The position numbers were made by a program, and so were the translations under genes. This document shows positions 6,848 through 13,964 of a DNA stretch of 18,503 bases, piece by piece. The stretch comes from Acidimicrobiia bacterium (GTDB taxonomy: Bacteria; Actinomycetota; Acidimicrobiia; Spongiisociales; ZC4RG35). The notes under the pieces were generated by a model. The model was not told where the DNA came from. It ran no database searches and saw only the letters and a program-made list of their open reading frames with translations. Positions within the stretch are counted from its first letter, which is position 1. The number at the start of each line of letters is the position of its first letter. The stretch is from NCBI GenBank assembly GCA_029865445.1, contig JAOUGY010000035.1, positions 1-18,503 on the forward strand, given 5' to 3'.

Positions 6848-9487
6848 ATGGCCCTTCAAGATTCCATCACAACGCCCCTGGGTTCTCGCCGGATCGCCCG
6901 CCTCTCCGAGGCCGGAGACGTCGACCGCCTTCCCTATACGATCAAGGTGCTGTTGGAAGCCGCGCTCCGCACTCGCGACGACAAGGCCGTGACCGATGCC
7001 GATGTCGCCACGATCGCCGCCTACGACGCCACCCGGGTCGGCGAAACAGAGATCCCCTTCATCCCTGGACGAGTCGTACTCCAGGATTTCACGGGGGTAC
7101 CCGCCGTCGTCGATCTCGCCGCGATGCGGGCGGCCATCGTACGCATGACGGGCAACCCCGACGATGCCGACAAGGTCAACCCGGGCGTGCCCTGTGATCT
7201 CGTAGTCGACCACTCCGTCCAGGTGGACGCATTCGGGCGCCCCGACGCCTTGGTGATCAACAGCGCTCGGGAATTCGAACGCAACGAGGAGCGCTACGAG
7301 TTCCTCAAATGGGGTCAGTCGGCGTTCCGCAACTTCCGGGTGGTCCCGCCCGCCACCGGAATCGTGCACCAGGTGAACCTGGAATACCTGGCCAAAGTCG
7401 TGTGGGACGACAGAACCTGGCTCTATCCGGACAGCCTGGTGGGAACCGACAGTCACACAACGATGATCAATGGTCTCGGAGTGGTCGGGTGGGGCGTTGG
7501 GGGCATCGAAGCCGAGGCCGCCATGCTGGGCCAACCCATCTCGATGCTTCTGCCCGAAGTGATCGGGTTCAAACTCACCGGGCGGCTCGCCGAAGGAGCG
7601 ACCGCCACCGATCTCGTACTGCGGGTGACCGAGATGCTCCGGACGCACGGGGTCGTCGGCAAGTTCGTGGAGTTCTTCGGGCCTGGGCTGGCGGATATGC
7701 CCATCGCCAACAGGGCGACGATCGCCAACATGGCGCCCGAGTACGGTGCGACCGTCGGCTACTTCCCAGTGGACGAACGGACTCTTGACTACATGAGGCT
7801 CACCGGGCGCAGCGACAAACTCATCGAGGCCACCGAGTGGTACTACCGCGAACAGGGGATGTGGCGTGACGACGCCCGCCAGATTGCCTACACCGCCGAG
7901 ATCGAACTCGACATGGGGACGGTACAGCCTGCGCTCGCCGGGCCGAAGCGCCCCCAAGATCGGATCGATCTGACGGCGATGAAGGACACCTGGACCGGGC
8001 AACTCGGTTCCGTCTTCGGCCGCGAGCACGGCGCCATCCGCACCGACCCGGTGTCGTACGAAGGCAACGACTTCAACCTGACCGATGGGGACGTGGTCAT
8101 CGCCGCGATCACATCGTGCACCAACACCTCCAACCCGGATGTAATGGTGGGTGCCGGCCTCGTCGCCCGCAAGGCCCGGGAATTGGGGATCACCCGGAAG
8201 CCGTGGGTGAAAACGTCGCTGGCCCCGGGAAGCCAGGTGGTCACGGAGTATCTGCGGTCCGCGGACCTGCTGGACGACCTCGCCGCGGCCGGGTTCTATC
8301 TCGTGGGCTACGGGTGCACGACCTGCATCGGCAACTCCGGACCTCTCCCGACCGAGATCTCGAATGCGATCACGGTCAGCGGTCTCGTTGCCACGTCGGT
8401 GCTCTCCGGGAACCGCAACTTCGAAGGACGGATTTCGCCCGATGTTCGTGCCAACTACCTGGCTTCGCCGCCGCTGGTCGTGGCATACGCCCTCGCCGGC
8501 ACGGTCAATTGGGATCCCGCCACGGAACCGTTCCCTGGAACAGACGTCTATCTGCGTGACGTGTGGCCAACGCAGGCCGAAGTCGACGAGGTGGTCTCGC
8601 AGCACGTCACCCGCGATCAGTTCATCGACAAATACGGGGACGTGTTTGCGGGCTCGGAAGAGTGGCAGTCGATCTCGATGACGGGCGGCGGCCTGTACTC
8701 GTGGAACGACGCATCCACGTACGTGCAGGAACCGCCGTTCTTCGTCGGACTGTCGAGCGAGGTGAATCCGATCAGCGCGATCACCGGAGCCAGGGCACTC
8801 GCCAAACTCGGAGACTCGGTCACCACCGACCACATCTCTCCAGCCGGGTCGATCAAGGTCGATTCCCCCGCCGGTCAGTACCTCATCGCCCACGGAGTCC
8901 AGCCCGCGATGTTCAACTCGTATGGGTCGAGGCGCGGCAATGACCGGGTGATGACCCGCGGTACGTTCGCCAACATCCGGGTCCGCAACCACCTCGCACC
9001 AGGAACAGAAGGTGGCTTCACGATGGATTTCCTCGACGGCGAGGTCAAGGCCATCTATGACGCGTCGATGAACTACCAGCAGAACGGTGTGCCGCTGGTC
9101 GTGCTCGCCGGGAAGGACTACGGCATGGGGTCCAGTCGCGACTGGGCGGCCAAGGGAACCTTCCTGCTCGGCGTGAAGGCGGTGCTGGCCGAGAGCTTCG
9201 AACGGATCCACCGATCCAACCTCGTGATGATGGGTGTGCTCCCCCTGGAGTACCGGGACGGGGACACCGCCGAGAGCCTGGGACTCGACGGCACGGAGGT
9301 GTTCGAGATCGATGTCGACGACACGCTCGTACCTCGCCAACCCGTGCTGGTCAGGGCAACGAAGGACACCGGCGCCGTCATCGAGATCAAGGCGCTCGCC
9401 CGTGTGGATACGCCCGTGGAGGTCGAATACCTCCGGAACGGTGGGATCCTCCATTACGTCCTGCGTCAGATGGCCGCCACGGCCTGA
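6848..9487 (+). CDS. acnA: Aconitate hydratase, AcnA type
   Basis: An 879-residue aconitase of the AcnA/IRP group, catalysing citrate-isocitrate isomerisation in the TCA cycle with a 4Fe-4S cluster. The three cluster cysteines are visible: Cys424 in AITSCTNTSNP, and Cys490 and Cys493 in GYGCTTCIGNSGPL. Other blocks are LVGTDSHTTMINGLGVVGWGVGG (about 197-219), ARALAKLGDSVTTDHISPAG, FNSYGSRRGND and the swivel-domain loop KDYGMGSSRDWAAKG. Length and domain order are normal for the family. The start is set by MALQDSITTPLG and the leaderless -10. It is the third + strand gene after the SufR-like regulator. A 47-bp palindrome begins 11 nt after the stop. Confidence 0.97.
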   Translation: MALQDSITTPLGSRRIARLSEAGDVDRLPYTIKVLLEAALRTRDDKAVTDADVATIAAYDATRVGETEIPFIPGRVVLQDFTGVPAVVDLAAMRAAIVRMTGNPDDADKVNPGVPCDLVVDHSVQVDAFGRPDALVINSAREFERNEERYEFLKWGQSAFRNFRVVPPATGIVHQVNLEYLAKVVWDDRTWLYPDSLVGTDSHTTMINGLGVVGWGVGGIEAEAAMLGQPISMLLPEVIGFKLTGRLAEGATATDLVLRVTEMLRTHGVVGKFVEFFGPGLADMPIANRATIANMAPEYGATVGYFPVDERTLDYMRLTGRSDKLIEATEWYYREQGMWRDDARQIAYTAEIELDMGTVQPALAGPKRPQDRIDLTAMKDTWTGQLGSVFGREHGAIRTDPVSYEGNDFNLTDGDVVIAAITSCTNTSNPDVMVGAGLVARKARELGITRKPWVKTSLAPGSQVVTEYLRSADLLDDLAAAGFYLVGYGCTTCIGNSGPLPTEISNAITVSGLVATSVLSGNRNFEGRISPDVRANYLASPPLVVAYALAGTVNWDPATEPFPGTDVYLRDVWPTQAEVDEVVSQHVTRDQFIDKYGDVFAGSEEWQSISMTGGGLYSWNDASTYVQEPPFFVGLSSEVNPISAITGARALAKLGDSVTTDHISPAGSIKVDSPAGQYLIAHGVQPAMFNSYGSRRGNDRVMTRGTFANIRVRNHLAPGTEGGFTMDFLDGEVKAIYDASMNYQQNGVPLVVLAGKDYGMGSSRDWAAKGTFLLGVKAVLAESFERIHRSNLVMMGVLPLEYRDGDTAESLGLDGTEVFEIDVDDTLVPRQPVLVRATKDTGAVIEIKALARVDTPVEVEYLRNGGILHYVLRQMAATA

Positions 9488-9498
9488 CCGGCCGTCCC

Positions 9499-9545
9499 CG
9501 GTTTTCACGCACGAAAGGCAGCAATATGCTGCCTTTCGTGCGTCA
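9499..9545. repeat. 47-bp palindromic repeat, left copy
   Basis: CGGTTTT at 9499-9505, then a 17-bp perfect stem (9507-9523 with 9527-9543) around an ATA loop. It is identical, apart from one base, to the reverse complement of 10612-10658. It sits between the convergent ends of acnA and the AbiEi-like gene and could serve both as a terminator, although no clean T-tract follows the stem. Confidence 0.9.
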
Positions 9546-9578
9546 GAACGCGGTCTCGGCCGGTCGGCCCGAGGATCG

Positions 9579-10559
9579 TCACCCGGGCCGGTCGGGGATC
9601 ACACCTTGGAGCCACCATCGAAATCGGCGGACCTGATCGACCACCAGCCACGGCCTGTGGAAGACGTCACTGTCCCACACCGCAAGAAGGGAAAGACCCG
9701 CCTCCTCGAGCTTGGCCGCCCTCAACGCGTCTCGATCGCGGTCCACCAAAGCCGTGTGGAACCGCTCGCTCTGGACCTCGACCCCGCCAGGGATGTCGTC
9801 CCAGACGAAGTCGACTCGGCCCACCCAGTGCTCGCCACCGATATCCACCTGGCGGCGGAGCACCGGGATACCTGACCGCGGGCCAAACAGAGCATTGAAC
9901 CTGTGCTCCAGATGGGAGGCCGGAGGAACGTAGCCGGGACCGCGCACCTCGAGGATCGCCCGCATCGACGAAATGCCATTACGGCCGCTGGCCGCCAACC
10001 TGTCCAGGAGCCGCAGCGCCGAAGCCCCGGAGAGCAGGTTGTCGGTCCACGCCCGGTCGAACGCGACCGCCACACGATCTTGATGGCAGACCGCAGCCAG
10101 GTGGAACATGGTCAGCACAGGGCTGGTGACCCTCAGCCCTCTGTACTCCACGATGTGGTCCTGGGGCAGTCCGTCGTGGAAGTGGACGCGGGCGGTGGGG
10201 CGCCGGGCGGGTGCCCCGCGAGCCGGAACGACCACGTGGAGATCACGGTCCAGCCGGAACCCGGGCAGCCCCCACAGCGCTGCCGCGGAAGTGTGCGAGA
10301 GCGCGGCCTGTTCTGGTGCGTCAAGAACGGCAAGCATCGCCGTGCCCTCTTCGACCCGCGGCGCACCGCGCACCCTCACCACCCGGCGAGTCACACGCTC
10401 GAGCTCGCCCGCTGTGATCATCCGCTCCCAGACGTGCTTCTGCACGCCGCGGTCGACGAGTTGGCGGGTTGCCACGAACCCGTGCTGACTCGTCGCCAGC
10501 TCTCGCACGACGTCACGGAGATTCGCCACACCCCCATAGAGCCAAACCGACTCGCCCAC
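9579..10559 (-). CDS. AbiEi-like protein with DUF559-like nuclease fold
   Basis: A 326-residue protein. Residues about 12-110 look like an AbiEi-family winged-helix antitoxin domain: a TSQHGFVATRQLVDRGV helix pair, RRVVRVRGAPR, then ALSHTSAAALWGL. The C-terminal part (about 215-305) resembles a DUF559/Vsr-like PD-(D/E)XK fold: Glu218, Asp250 in GRVDFVW, Glu261-Val-Gln263, and a late ALRAAKLEEAGLSLLAVW. Q in place of the last K is a common variant. Classical AbiE is a two-gene system with an AbiEii nucleotidyltransferase toxin; no such gene is adjacent here. Such solo fusions are frequent in actinobacteria and their function is unknown. The start is the GTG at 10559; an internal GTG at VANLRD is an alternative. 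The gene is flanked by inverted 47-bp repeats. Confidence 0.82.
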   Translation of the reverse strand: MGESVWLYGGVANLRDVVRELATSQHGFVATRQLVDRGVQKHVWERMITAGELERVTRRVVRVRGAPRVEEGTAMLAVLDAPEQAALSHTSAAALWGLPGFRLDRDLHVVVPARGAPARRPTARVHFHDGLPQDHIVEYRGLRVTSPVLTMFHLAAVCHQDRVAVAFDRAWTDNLLSGASALRLLDRLAASGRNGISSMRAILEVRGPGYVPPASHLEHRFNALFGPRSGIPVLRRQVDIGGEHWVGRVDFVWDDIPGGVEVQSERFHTALVDRDRDALRAAKLEEAGLSLLAVWDSDVFHRPWLVVDQVRRFRWWLQGVIPDRPG

Positions 10560-10563
10560 GTCT

Positions 10564-10589
10564 AGAGGGTCGTCAATCGGAAACCCTCT
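10564..10589. promoter_or_regulatory. Inverted repeat upstream of AbiEi-like gene
   Basis: AGAGGGT (10564-10570) and ACCCTCT (10583-10589) form a perfect 7-bp inverted repeat with a 12-bp spacer, starting 5 bp upstream of the GTG at 10559. Characterised AbiEi proteins repress their own promoter through inverted repeats, so this is a candidate autoregulatory operator. That role is inference. Confidence 0.45.
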
Positions 10590-10611
10590 CGCGGCCTACT
10601 CCCCGTCCCTT

Positions 10612-10658
10612 TGACGCACGAAAGGCAGCATATTGCTGCCTTTCGTGCGTCAAAACCG
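10612..10658. repeat. 47-bp palindromic repeat, right copy (inverted)
   Basis: A near-perfect palindrome: a 21-bp stem (10610-10630 with 10634-10654) around a TAT loop, followed by the conserved AAAACCG outer end. Relative to 9499-9545 it is inverted, with one mismatch in 47 bp. It lies 24 nt beyond the stop of the sulfite-oxidase-like gene and upstream of the AbiEi-like gene. Confidence 0.9.
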
Positions 10659-10682
10659 CTTCCGGAACGGGCGCGGGTGGAG

Positions 10683-11294
10683 TCAATCGCCCCAGTAGCG
10701 CTGTTCTCGGAAGGGGTCGCCATACATGTGGTATCCGTTGCGCTCCCAGAATCCGGGTTCATCATGGTCGAGGAGCGTGAACCCGCGGACCCACTTGACA
10801 CTCTTCCAGAAGTAGAGATGCGGTATCACCAATCGCAGCGGCCAGCCATGTTCGACGTCGAGGTCCTCCCCACCGTATCGCCAGGCAAAGAGACTGTCCG
10901 GGGCGGCGAAGTCCTCCAATGGGACGTTGGCCGTGAAACCGTGTTCGGCGAACACCAGGACGTGGGTGGCCCGATCGTTCACTTGCACCCGCTTCAACAT
11001 CTCGTCGACCGACACACCATGCCACTCCGTATCGAGCTTGGACCATTTGGTGACGCAGTGGATGTCGAACACCCGGTCGACCGTGGGCATGGCTTTGATG
11101 TCGTCGAGAGTCCACACAACCGGCTGGTCGACCAGTCCATTGACCTCGAAGAACCAGGATCCCGGATCCACCTTCGGGGTGACGCCGGCGTGCAATACGG
11201 GAAACCGGTCGGTGAGGTACTGCCCCGGCGGGATACGAGCCGGGTCGATACCCCGGTCCTCGTACTCCTGGCGTTTGCGCGTGAAGAAGCTCAT
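10683..11294 (-). CDS. Sulfite-oxidase-like molybdopterin enzyme
   Basis: A 203-residue protein of the sulfite oxidase/MsrP (YedY) molybdopterin-binding fold. The Mo-ligating cysteine is Cys80 in VFDIHCVTKWS. Other family blocks are WFFEVNGLVDQPVVWTLDDI, VLVFAEHGFTANVPLED, HGWPLRLVIPHLYFWKSVKWV and a C-terminal GFWERNGYHMYGDPFREQRYWGD. It lacks the Tat signal and C-terminal domain of plant or animal sulfite oxidase and is close to the short cytoplasmic group annotated as sulfite oxidase-like oxidoreductases. The substrate is unknown; related MsrP reduces methionine sulfoxide. It is divergent from a TlpA-type thiol-disulfide protein with start codons 19 bp apart, suggesting shared control. The ribosome-binding site is weak. 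Confidence 0.9.
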   Translation of the reverse strand: MSFFTRKRQEYEDRGIDPARIPPGQYLTDRFPVLHAGVTPKVDPGSWFFEVNGLVDQPVVWTLDDIKAMPTVDRVFDIHCVTKWSKLDTEWHGVSVDEMLKRVQVNDRATHVLVFAEHGFTANVPLEDFAAPDSLFAWRYGGEDLDVEHGWPLRLVIPHLYFWKSVKWVRGFTLLDHDEPGFWERNGYHMYGDPFREQRYWGD

Positions 11295-11301
11295 TGCTGC
11301 T

Positions 11302-11307
11302 TACCTA
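11302..11307. promoter_or_regulatory. Candidate overlapping -10 boxes, divergent pair
   Basis: TACCTA on + lies 6 nt before the GTG at 11314. Its complement TAGGTA on - lies 7 nt before the ATG at 11294. Both positions would give leaderless mRNAs from one 6-bp segment. The last base departs from TANNNT in both directions, so support is moderate. Confidence 0.3.
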
Positions 11308-11313
11308 TCGATC

Positions 11314-11841
11314 GTGGACAGACCCCTCGCATCGAAAACAGGCAGGCTCACGTTGATATTCCTCGGCGTCGTCGCCGGGGGTGTGGGGCTGTCGATGCTG
11401 TTCGGTTCTGACGTCGAGATCGGCGGCCCCATGCAGGGCAGGACCGCCCCCGAAGTGGCGATGACTGGGTTCGACGGCGGGGAATGGCGATTGAGCGAAC
11501 ACCTGGCGGTAGACGGCCGCCCCGTGGTGCTCAACCTGTGGGCGTCATGGTGCAAGCCATGCGAGGAGGAGATACCCGAGCTGTCCCGGTTCGCGGTCGC
11601 GCACCCCGACGTCGCCGTGGTCGGCGTGGCCATCAGAGACGAGTTCGAAGCCGCAAAGGCCCTGATCGACCGACTCCAGCCGGACTATCTGACCGGCTTT
11701 GACGCCACCGGTCGGCTGCGCGACATGTATGTCGGGTTTGGGATGCCGGCGACGTTTTTCATCGACTCACAGGGCATCGTCAGCCGACAGATCGACGGCC
11801 CGCTCACCGCCGAGGATCTGGAGTCGATCATCGACGGGTGA
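11314..11841 (+). CDS. TlpA-family thiol-disulfide oxidoreductase
   Basis: A 175-residue membrane-anchored thioredoxin-fold protein: an N-terminal hydrophobic anchor (about 11-30), a short linker with APEVAMTGFDG, then the redox centre NLWASWCKPCEEE with Cys80/Cys83, the helix EIPELSRFAVAHPDVAVVGVAI and the cis-proline strand GMPATFFID. It should act outside the membrane in disulfide reduction or cytochrome c or protein thiol maintenance. I chose the GTG at 11314 because it clears the divergent gene; an in-frame GTG at 11281 (VKKLIAAYL) would overlap it by 14 bp. The stop lies 10 bp from the convergent sortase stop. The divergent molybdoenzyme neighbour suggests a redox role, which is inference. 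Confidence 0.9.
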   Translation: MDRPLASKTGRLTLIFLGVVAGGVGLSMLFGSDVEIGGPMQGRTAPEVAMTGFDGGEWRLSEHLAVDGRPVVLNLWASWCKPCEEEIPELSRFAVAHPDVAVVGVAIRDEFEAAKALIDRLQPDYLTGFDATGRLRDMYVGFGMPATFFIDSQGIVSRQIDGPLTAEDLESIIDG

Positions 11842-11851
11842 ACCCCAAGGT

Positions 11852-12517
11852 TCAAGCCGCGTCGACGTAGTCGAAGTTGGGACCCGAGGTCATCTCGGCG
11901 AACACTACGAGACGTTCTCGGGCAGAGAACTTCGGGTTGCAGGTCGTGAGCGTCAACCAGGCGCCGTCACGGTGTTCGGTGACCCACACGTCAAACGGTG
12001 TGACAACGATCATCTCTCGAACGGCATACGTGTGGACTCCTACGGCGGTCTCGACGATGATCTCGTCGCCCGGCGTCAGGAGATCGAGGTCGAAGAAGGG
12101 CCTGCCGTTGGTGGTTCGATGCCCACTCAGCACTGCGTTGCCGGGCTGTCCGGGCAGGGCCGTTTCAGGTATGTGTCCGGGTCCGAGGGTCAGCGTCTCT
12201 CGATCCACCCCTTCGAACACCACCTGCGAAAGGTCGATCCTTGGAATCGAGAGCGCTGCGAACGCCTCACCGTCGATCACCGCCGGTTCTTCCACCAGCG
12301 ACGGCGCCGCCGGTTCCGACGGATCCGGCTGCTCGACCGGCAGCTCTTCGACCTGCTCGGCCCGGGCCTCGAGGATGTCGGGGAGGTCTGAGCGCGCCTC
12401 GGCCTGGATCTGATCGTTGATCAGATCGGTTCCATACAGCTCGAACCCAACGTATCCGAGGATGAAGGTGCCCGACCAGATCATGGTCCAGGCGATGATC
12501 CGTACCAGCCGTCGCAT
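11852..12517 (-). CDS. Class E sortase
   Basis: A 221-residue sortase. An N-terminal membrane anchor (about 5-28) is followed by an acidic, Pro-rich linker (about 40-85) and the transpeptidase domain. Catalytic residues are visible: His133 in LSGHRTT, Cys193 in LTLTTCNPKFS, and Arg202 (or Arg200) in SARERLVVF. The TLTTC-P-S-R block is typical of class E enzymes of high-GC Gram-positives, which attach proteins to peptidoglycan at LAXTG-type signals. No protein in this window carries an obvious C-terminal sorting signal, so substrates must be encoded elsewhere. The gene follows the crotonase on the - strand with a gap of about 24 bp. A TAGGCT hexamer 11 nt before the ATG may be a -10 box of its own. 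Confidence 0.93.
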   Translation of the reverse strand: MRRLVRIIAWTMIWSGTFILGYVGFELYGTDLINDQIQAEARSDLPDILEARAEQVEELPVEQPDPSEPAAPSLVEEPAVIDGEAFAALSIPRIDLSQVVFEGVDRETLTLGPGHIPETALPGQPGNAVLSGHRTTNGRPFFDLDLLTPGDEIIVETAVGVHTYAVREMIVVTPFDVWVTEHRDGAWLTLTTCNPKFSARERLVVFAEMTSGPNFDYVDAA

Positions 12518-12528
12518 GTCGACGTTTC

Positions 12529-12534
12529 AGCCTA
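12529..12534 (-). promoter_or_regulatory. Possible -10 box for sortase
   Basis: TAGGCT on the - strand fits TANNNT and lies 11 nt before the sortase ATG at 12517, giving a leader of only a few nucleotides. It falls in the 24-bp gap after the crotonase stop. No -35 was recognised. Confidence 0.3.
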
Positions 12535-12541
12535 TCGGGAA

Positions 12542-13327
12542 TCAGCGCCCGGACCAGCGGGGCGCCCTCTTCTCGAGAAAGGCCATCACACCTTCCTTTG
12601 AGTCTTCTGTGAGCGCAACTGCCGTGAGCCCGCCCTGGAGCCTTTCGAGGGCGGCGTCGAACCCCAGATCGGCGACGCCGTAGAACGCGTCGCGCCCCAA
12701 CAGGAGCGTTCCTGGGCTCTTGGTCGCGAGCGACTCCACCACCTCGTCGACCACGACGTCGAGTTCCTCTCGAGGCACCACCCTGGAGACGGCGCCGATC
12801 GAATGCGCCTCGACCGGATCGATGATCCTCCCGGTCATCATGAGCTCGATCGCCGCCTTGCGTGTGACGCCTGCCTCGAGGACCGCAGTGATCATCATCG
12901 GCCACAGCCCGACGTTGATCTCGGTGACACCGAGCTTGGCGTCTGCGACGCAGATCGTGATGTCGCACGACACGGCGAGCCCGAACCCGCCCGCCAGAGC
13001 GTGACCGTTCACACGCGCAACTGTGGGCTTCCCGCCCCGCCGGAGCGTGCGGAACAACTGGGCGAGTCCGCCCCGCGCCGCATGAAGCCCGATCGGATCG
13101 TCGACGAATCCGGCCGCGAGATCGCCGCCCGCCGAGAAGGCTCGATCGCCGGCACCGGTGAACACGAGCACCCTCACGTCATCGTCCGCTATCGCTTCAC
13201 GAGCCGCGTCCAGGAGCCCTTCCATGGTCTCCACCGACATCGGATTGCGCCGTTCCGGATCATCGATCGTGATCACTGCCCGGCCCTGATTGGTCTCGTA
13301 TCGAATCACACTCGCCCACCTGTCCAC
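12542..13327 (-). CDS. Crotonase / enoyl-CoA hydratase-isomerase family
   Basis: A 261-residue crotonase-fold protein acting on an acyl-CoA thioester in the cytosol. The oxyanion-hole blocks AFSAGGDLAAGF (about 63-74) and GHALAGGFGLAVSCD (108-122) are present. In enoyl-CoA hydratase two glutamates catalyse water addition. Here the first position is Gly116 (GGFGLA where hydratases have GGGCELA), while the second is kept as Glu136 in KLGVTEINVGLWP. That pattern resembles isomerases and other crotonases more than a true hydratase. The C-terminus, GVMAFLEKRAPRWSGR, is typical. The start is the GTG at 13327 with a candidate leaderless -10; a GTG at 13309 preceded by AGGTGGG is an alternative. It is divergent from the DUF5317 gene and upstream of the sortase. 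Confidence 0.9.
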   Translation of the reverse strand: MDRWASVIRYETNQGRAVITIDDPERRNPMSVETMEGLLDAAREAIADDDVRVLVFTGAGDRAFSAGGDLAAGFVDDPIGLHAARGGLAQLFRTLRRGGKPTVARVNGHALAGGFGLAVSCDITICVADAKLGVTEINVGLWPMMITAVLEAGVTRKAAIELMMTGRIIDPVEAHSIGAVSRVVPREELDVVVDEVVESLATKSPGTLLLGRDAFYGVADLGFDAALERLQGGLTAVALTEDSKEGVMAFLEKRAPRWSGR

Positions 13328-13333
13328 ATCGAC

Positions 13334-13343
13334 GTGATACCTT
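13334..13343. promoter_or_regulatory. Overlapping -10 candidates, crotonase/DUF5317
   Basis: On +, TACCTT (13338-13343) fits TANNNT and lies 8 nt before the ATG at 13352. On -, TATCAC (13339-13334) lies 6 nt before the GTG at 13327. The two hexamers share 2 bp. Both imply leaderless or nearly leaderless messages from a 24-bp intergenic region. Confidence 0.35.
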
Positions 13344-13351
13344 GGGCGCCC

Positions 13352-13939
13352 ATGCTATGGCTCGCCGTCGTCATGTTCGTCGCACTGGCGCTCGCCGTCC
13401 TTCGAGGCGGGCGCCTCACCAACCTCGCCGACATCCGGTTGAAGTTGTGGTGGCTCCTGCCGCTCTCGTTCGCTCTCCAGCTCGGTACACGCCTGCTCCC
13501 CGAGCGTTCATGGACCGACGTCGCCGGGGTGGCGATGGTGCTGGGATCGTATGTTCCGCTCATCGGGTTGGTGTTCGCGAATCGCGACCGCAAGGGAATG
13601 TGGCTCGCCGGGATAGGAGTGCTGCTCAACTTCTCTGTGATCCTCCTCAACGGAGGTATGCCGGTTCTGAGCGAAGCCGCCCTCGTCGCCTCCGGATATT
13701 CACCCACGCCTCAAATCGCCGACTCGTACAAACACATCACGCTCGACGTCACCTCCCGGCTTCCTTTCTTGGCCGACGTCATCCCCATGCGGATTGCGGG
13801 GCAGGGCACGGTGCTCTCGCTCGGCGACGTCTTTCTGGCGGTCGGCCTGGCCAGGTTTCTCGAAGCCGAGTTGCGTCGGCCAGTGCGCTGGTTCAAACCT
13901 GGCGTGAAGCTCTCGGGTGGCTCGGCGACGCGCCGTTGA
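13352..13939 (+). CDS. DUF5317 family membrane protein
   Basis: A 195-residue integral membrane protein with about four or five hydrophobic helices. Family marks are the opening GGRLTNLADIRLKLWWLLPLS and the central VLLNFSVILLNGGMPV, followed by a soluble loop around SGYSPTPQIADSYKHITLD and a final segment VLSLGDVFLAVGLARFLE ending in a basic tail. The function is unknown. The ATG at 13352 is chosen because the frame upstream lies inside the divergent crotonase and a -10 candidate sits 8 nt before it. It converges on the HD-domain pair with 25 bp between stops. Confidence 0.88.
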   Translation: MLWLAVVMFVALALAVLRGGRLTNLADIRLKLWWLLPLSFALQLGTRLLPERSWTDVAGVAMVLGSYVPLIGLVFANRDRKGMWLAGIGVLLNFSVILLNGGMPVLSEAALVASGYSPTPQIADSYKHITLDVTSRLPFLADVIPMRIAGQGTVLSLGDVFLAVGLARFLEAELRRPVRWFKPGVKLSGGSATRR

Positions 13940-13964
13940 CGATCCGTGTAGCGAACAGGACCTC

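Noticed and set aside
6656..9508. 950-codon open frame antisense to aconitase
   Set aside because: It mirrors acnA codons in a GC-rich genome, has no recognisable domain, and acnA on the other strand is unmistakable.
10927..11313. N-terminal extension of the TlpA frame
   Set aside because: It is antisense to the sulfite-oxidase-like gene. The membrane anchor and thioredoxin domain begin after 11314.
12803..13351. N-terminal extension of the DUF5317 frame
   Set aside because: It is antisense to the crotonase; the membrane protein starts at MLWLAVV.
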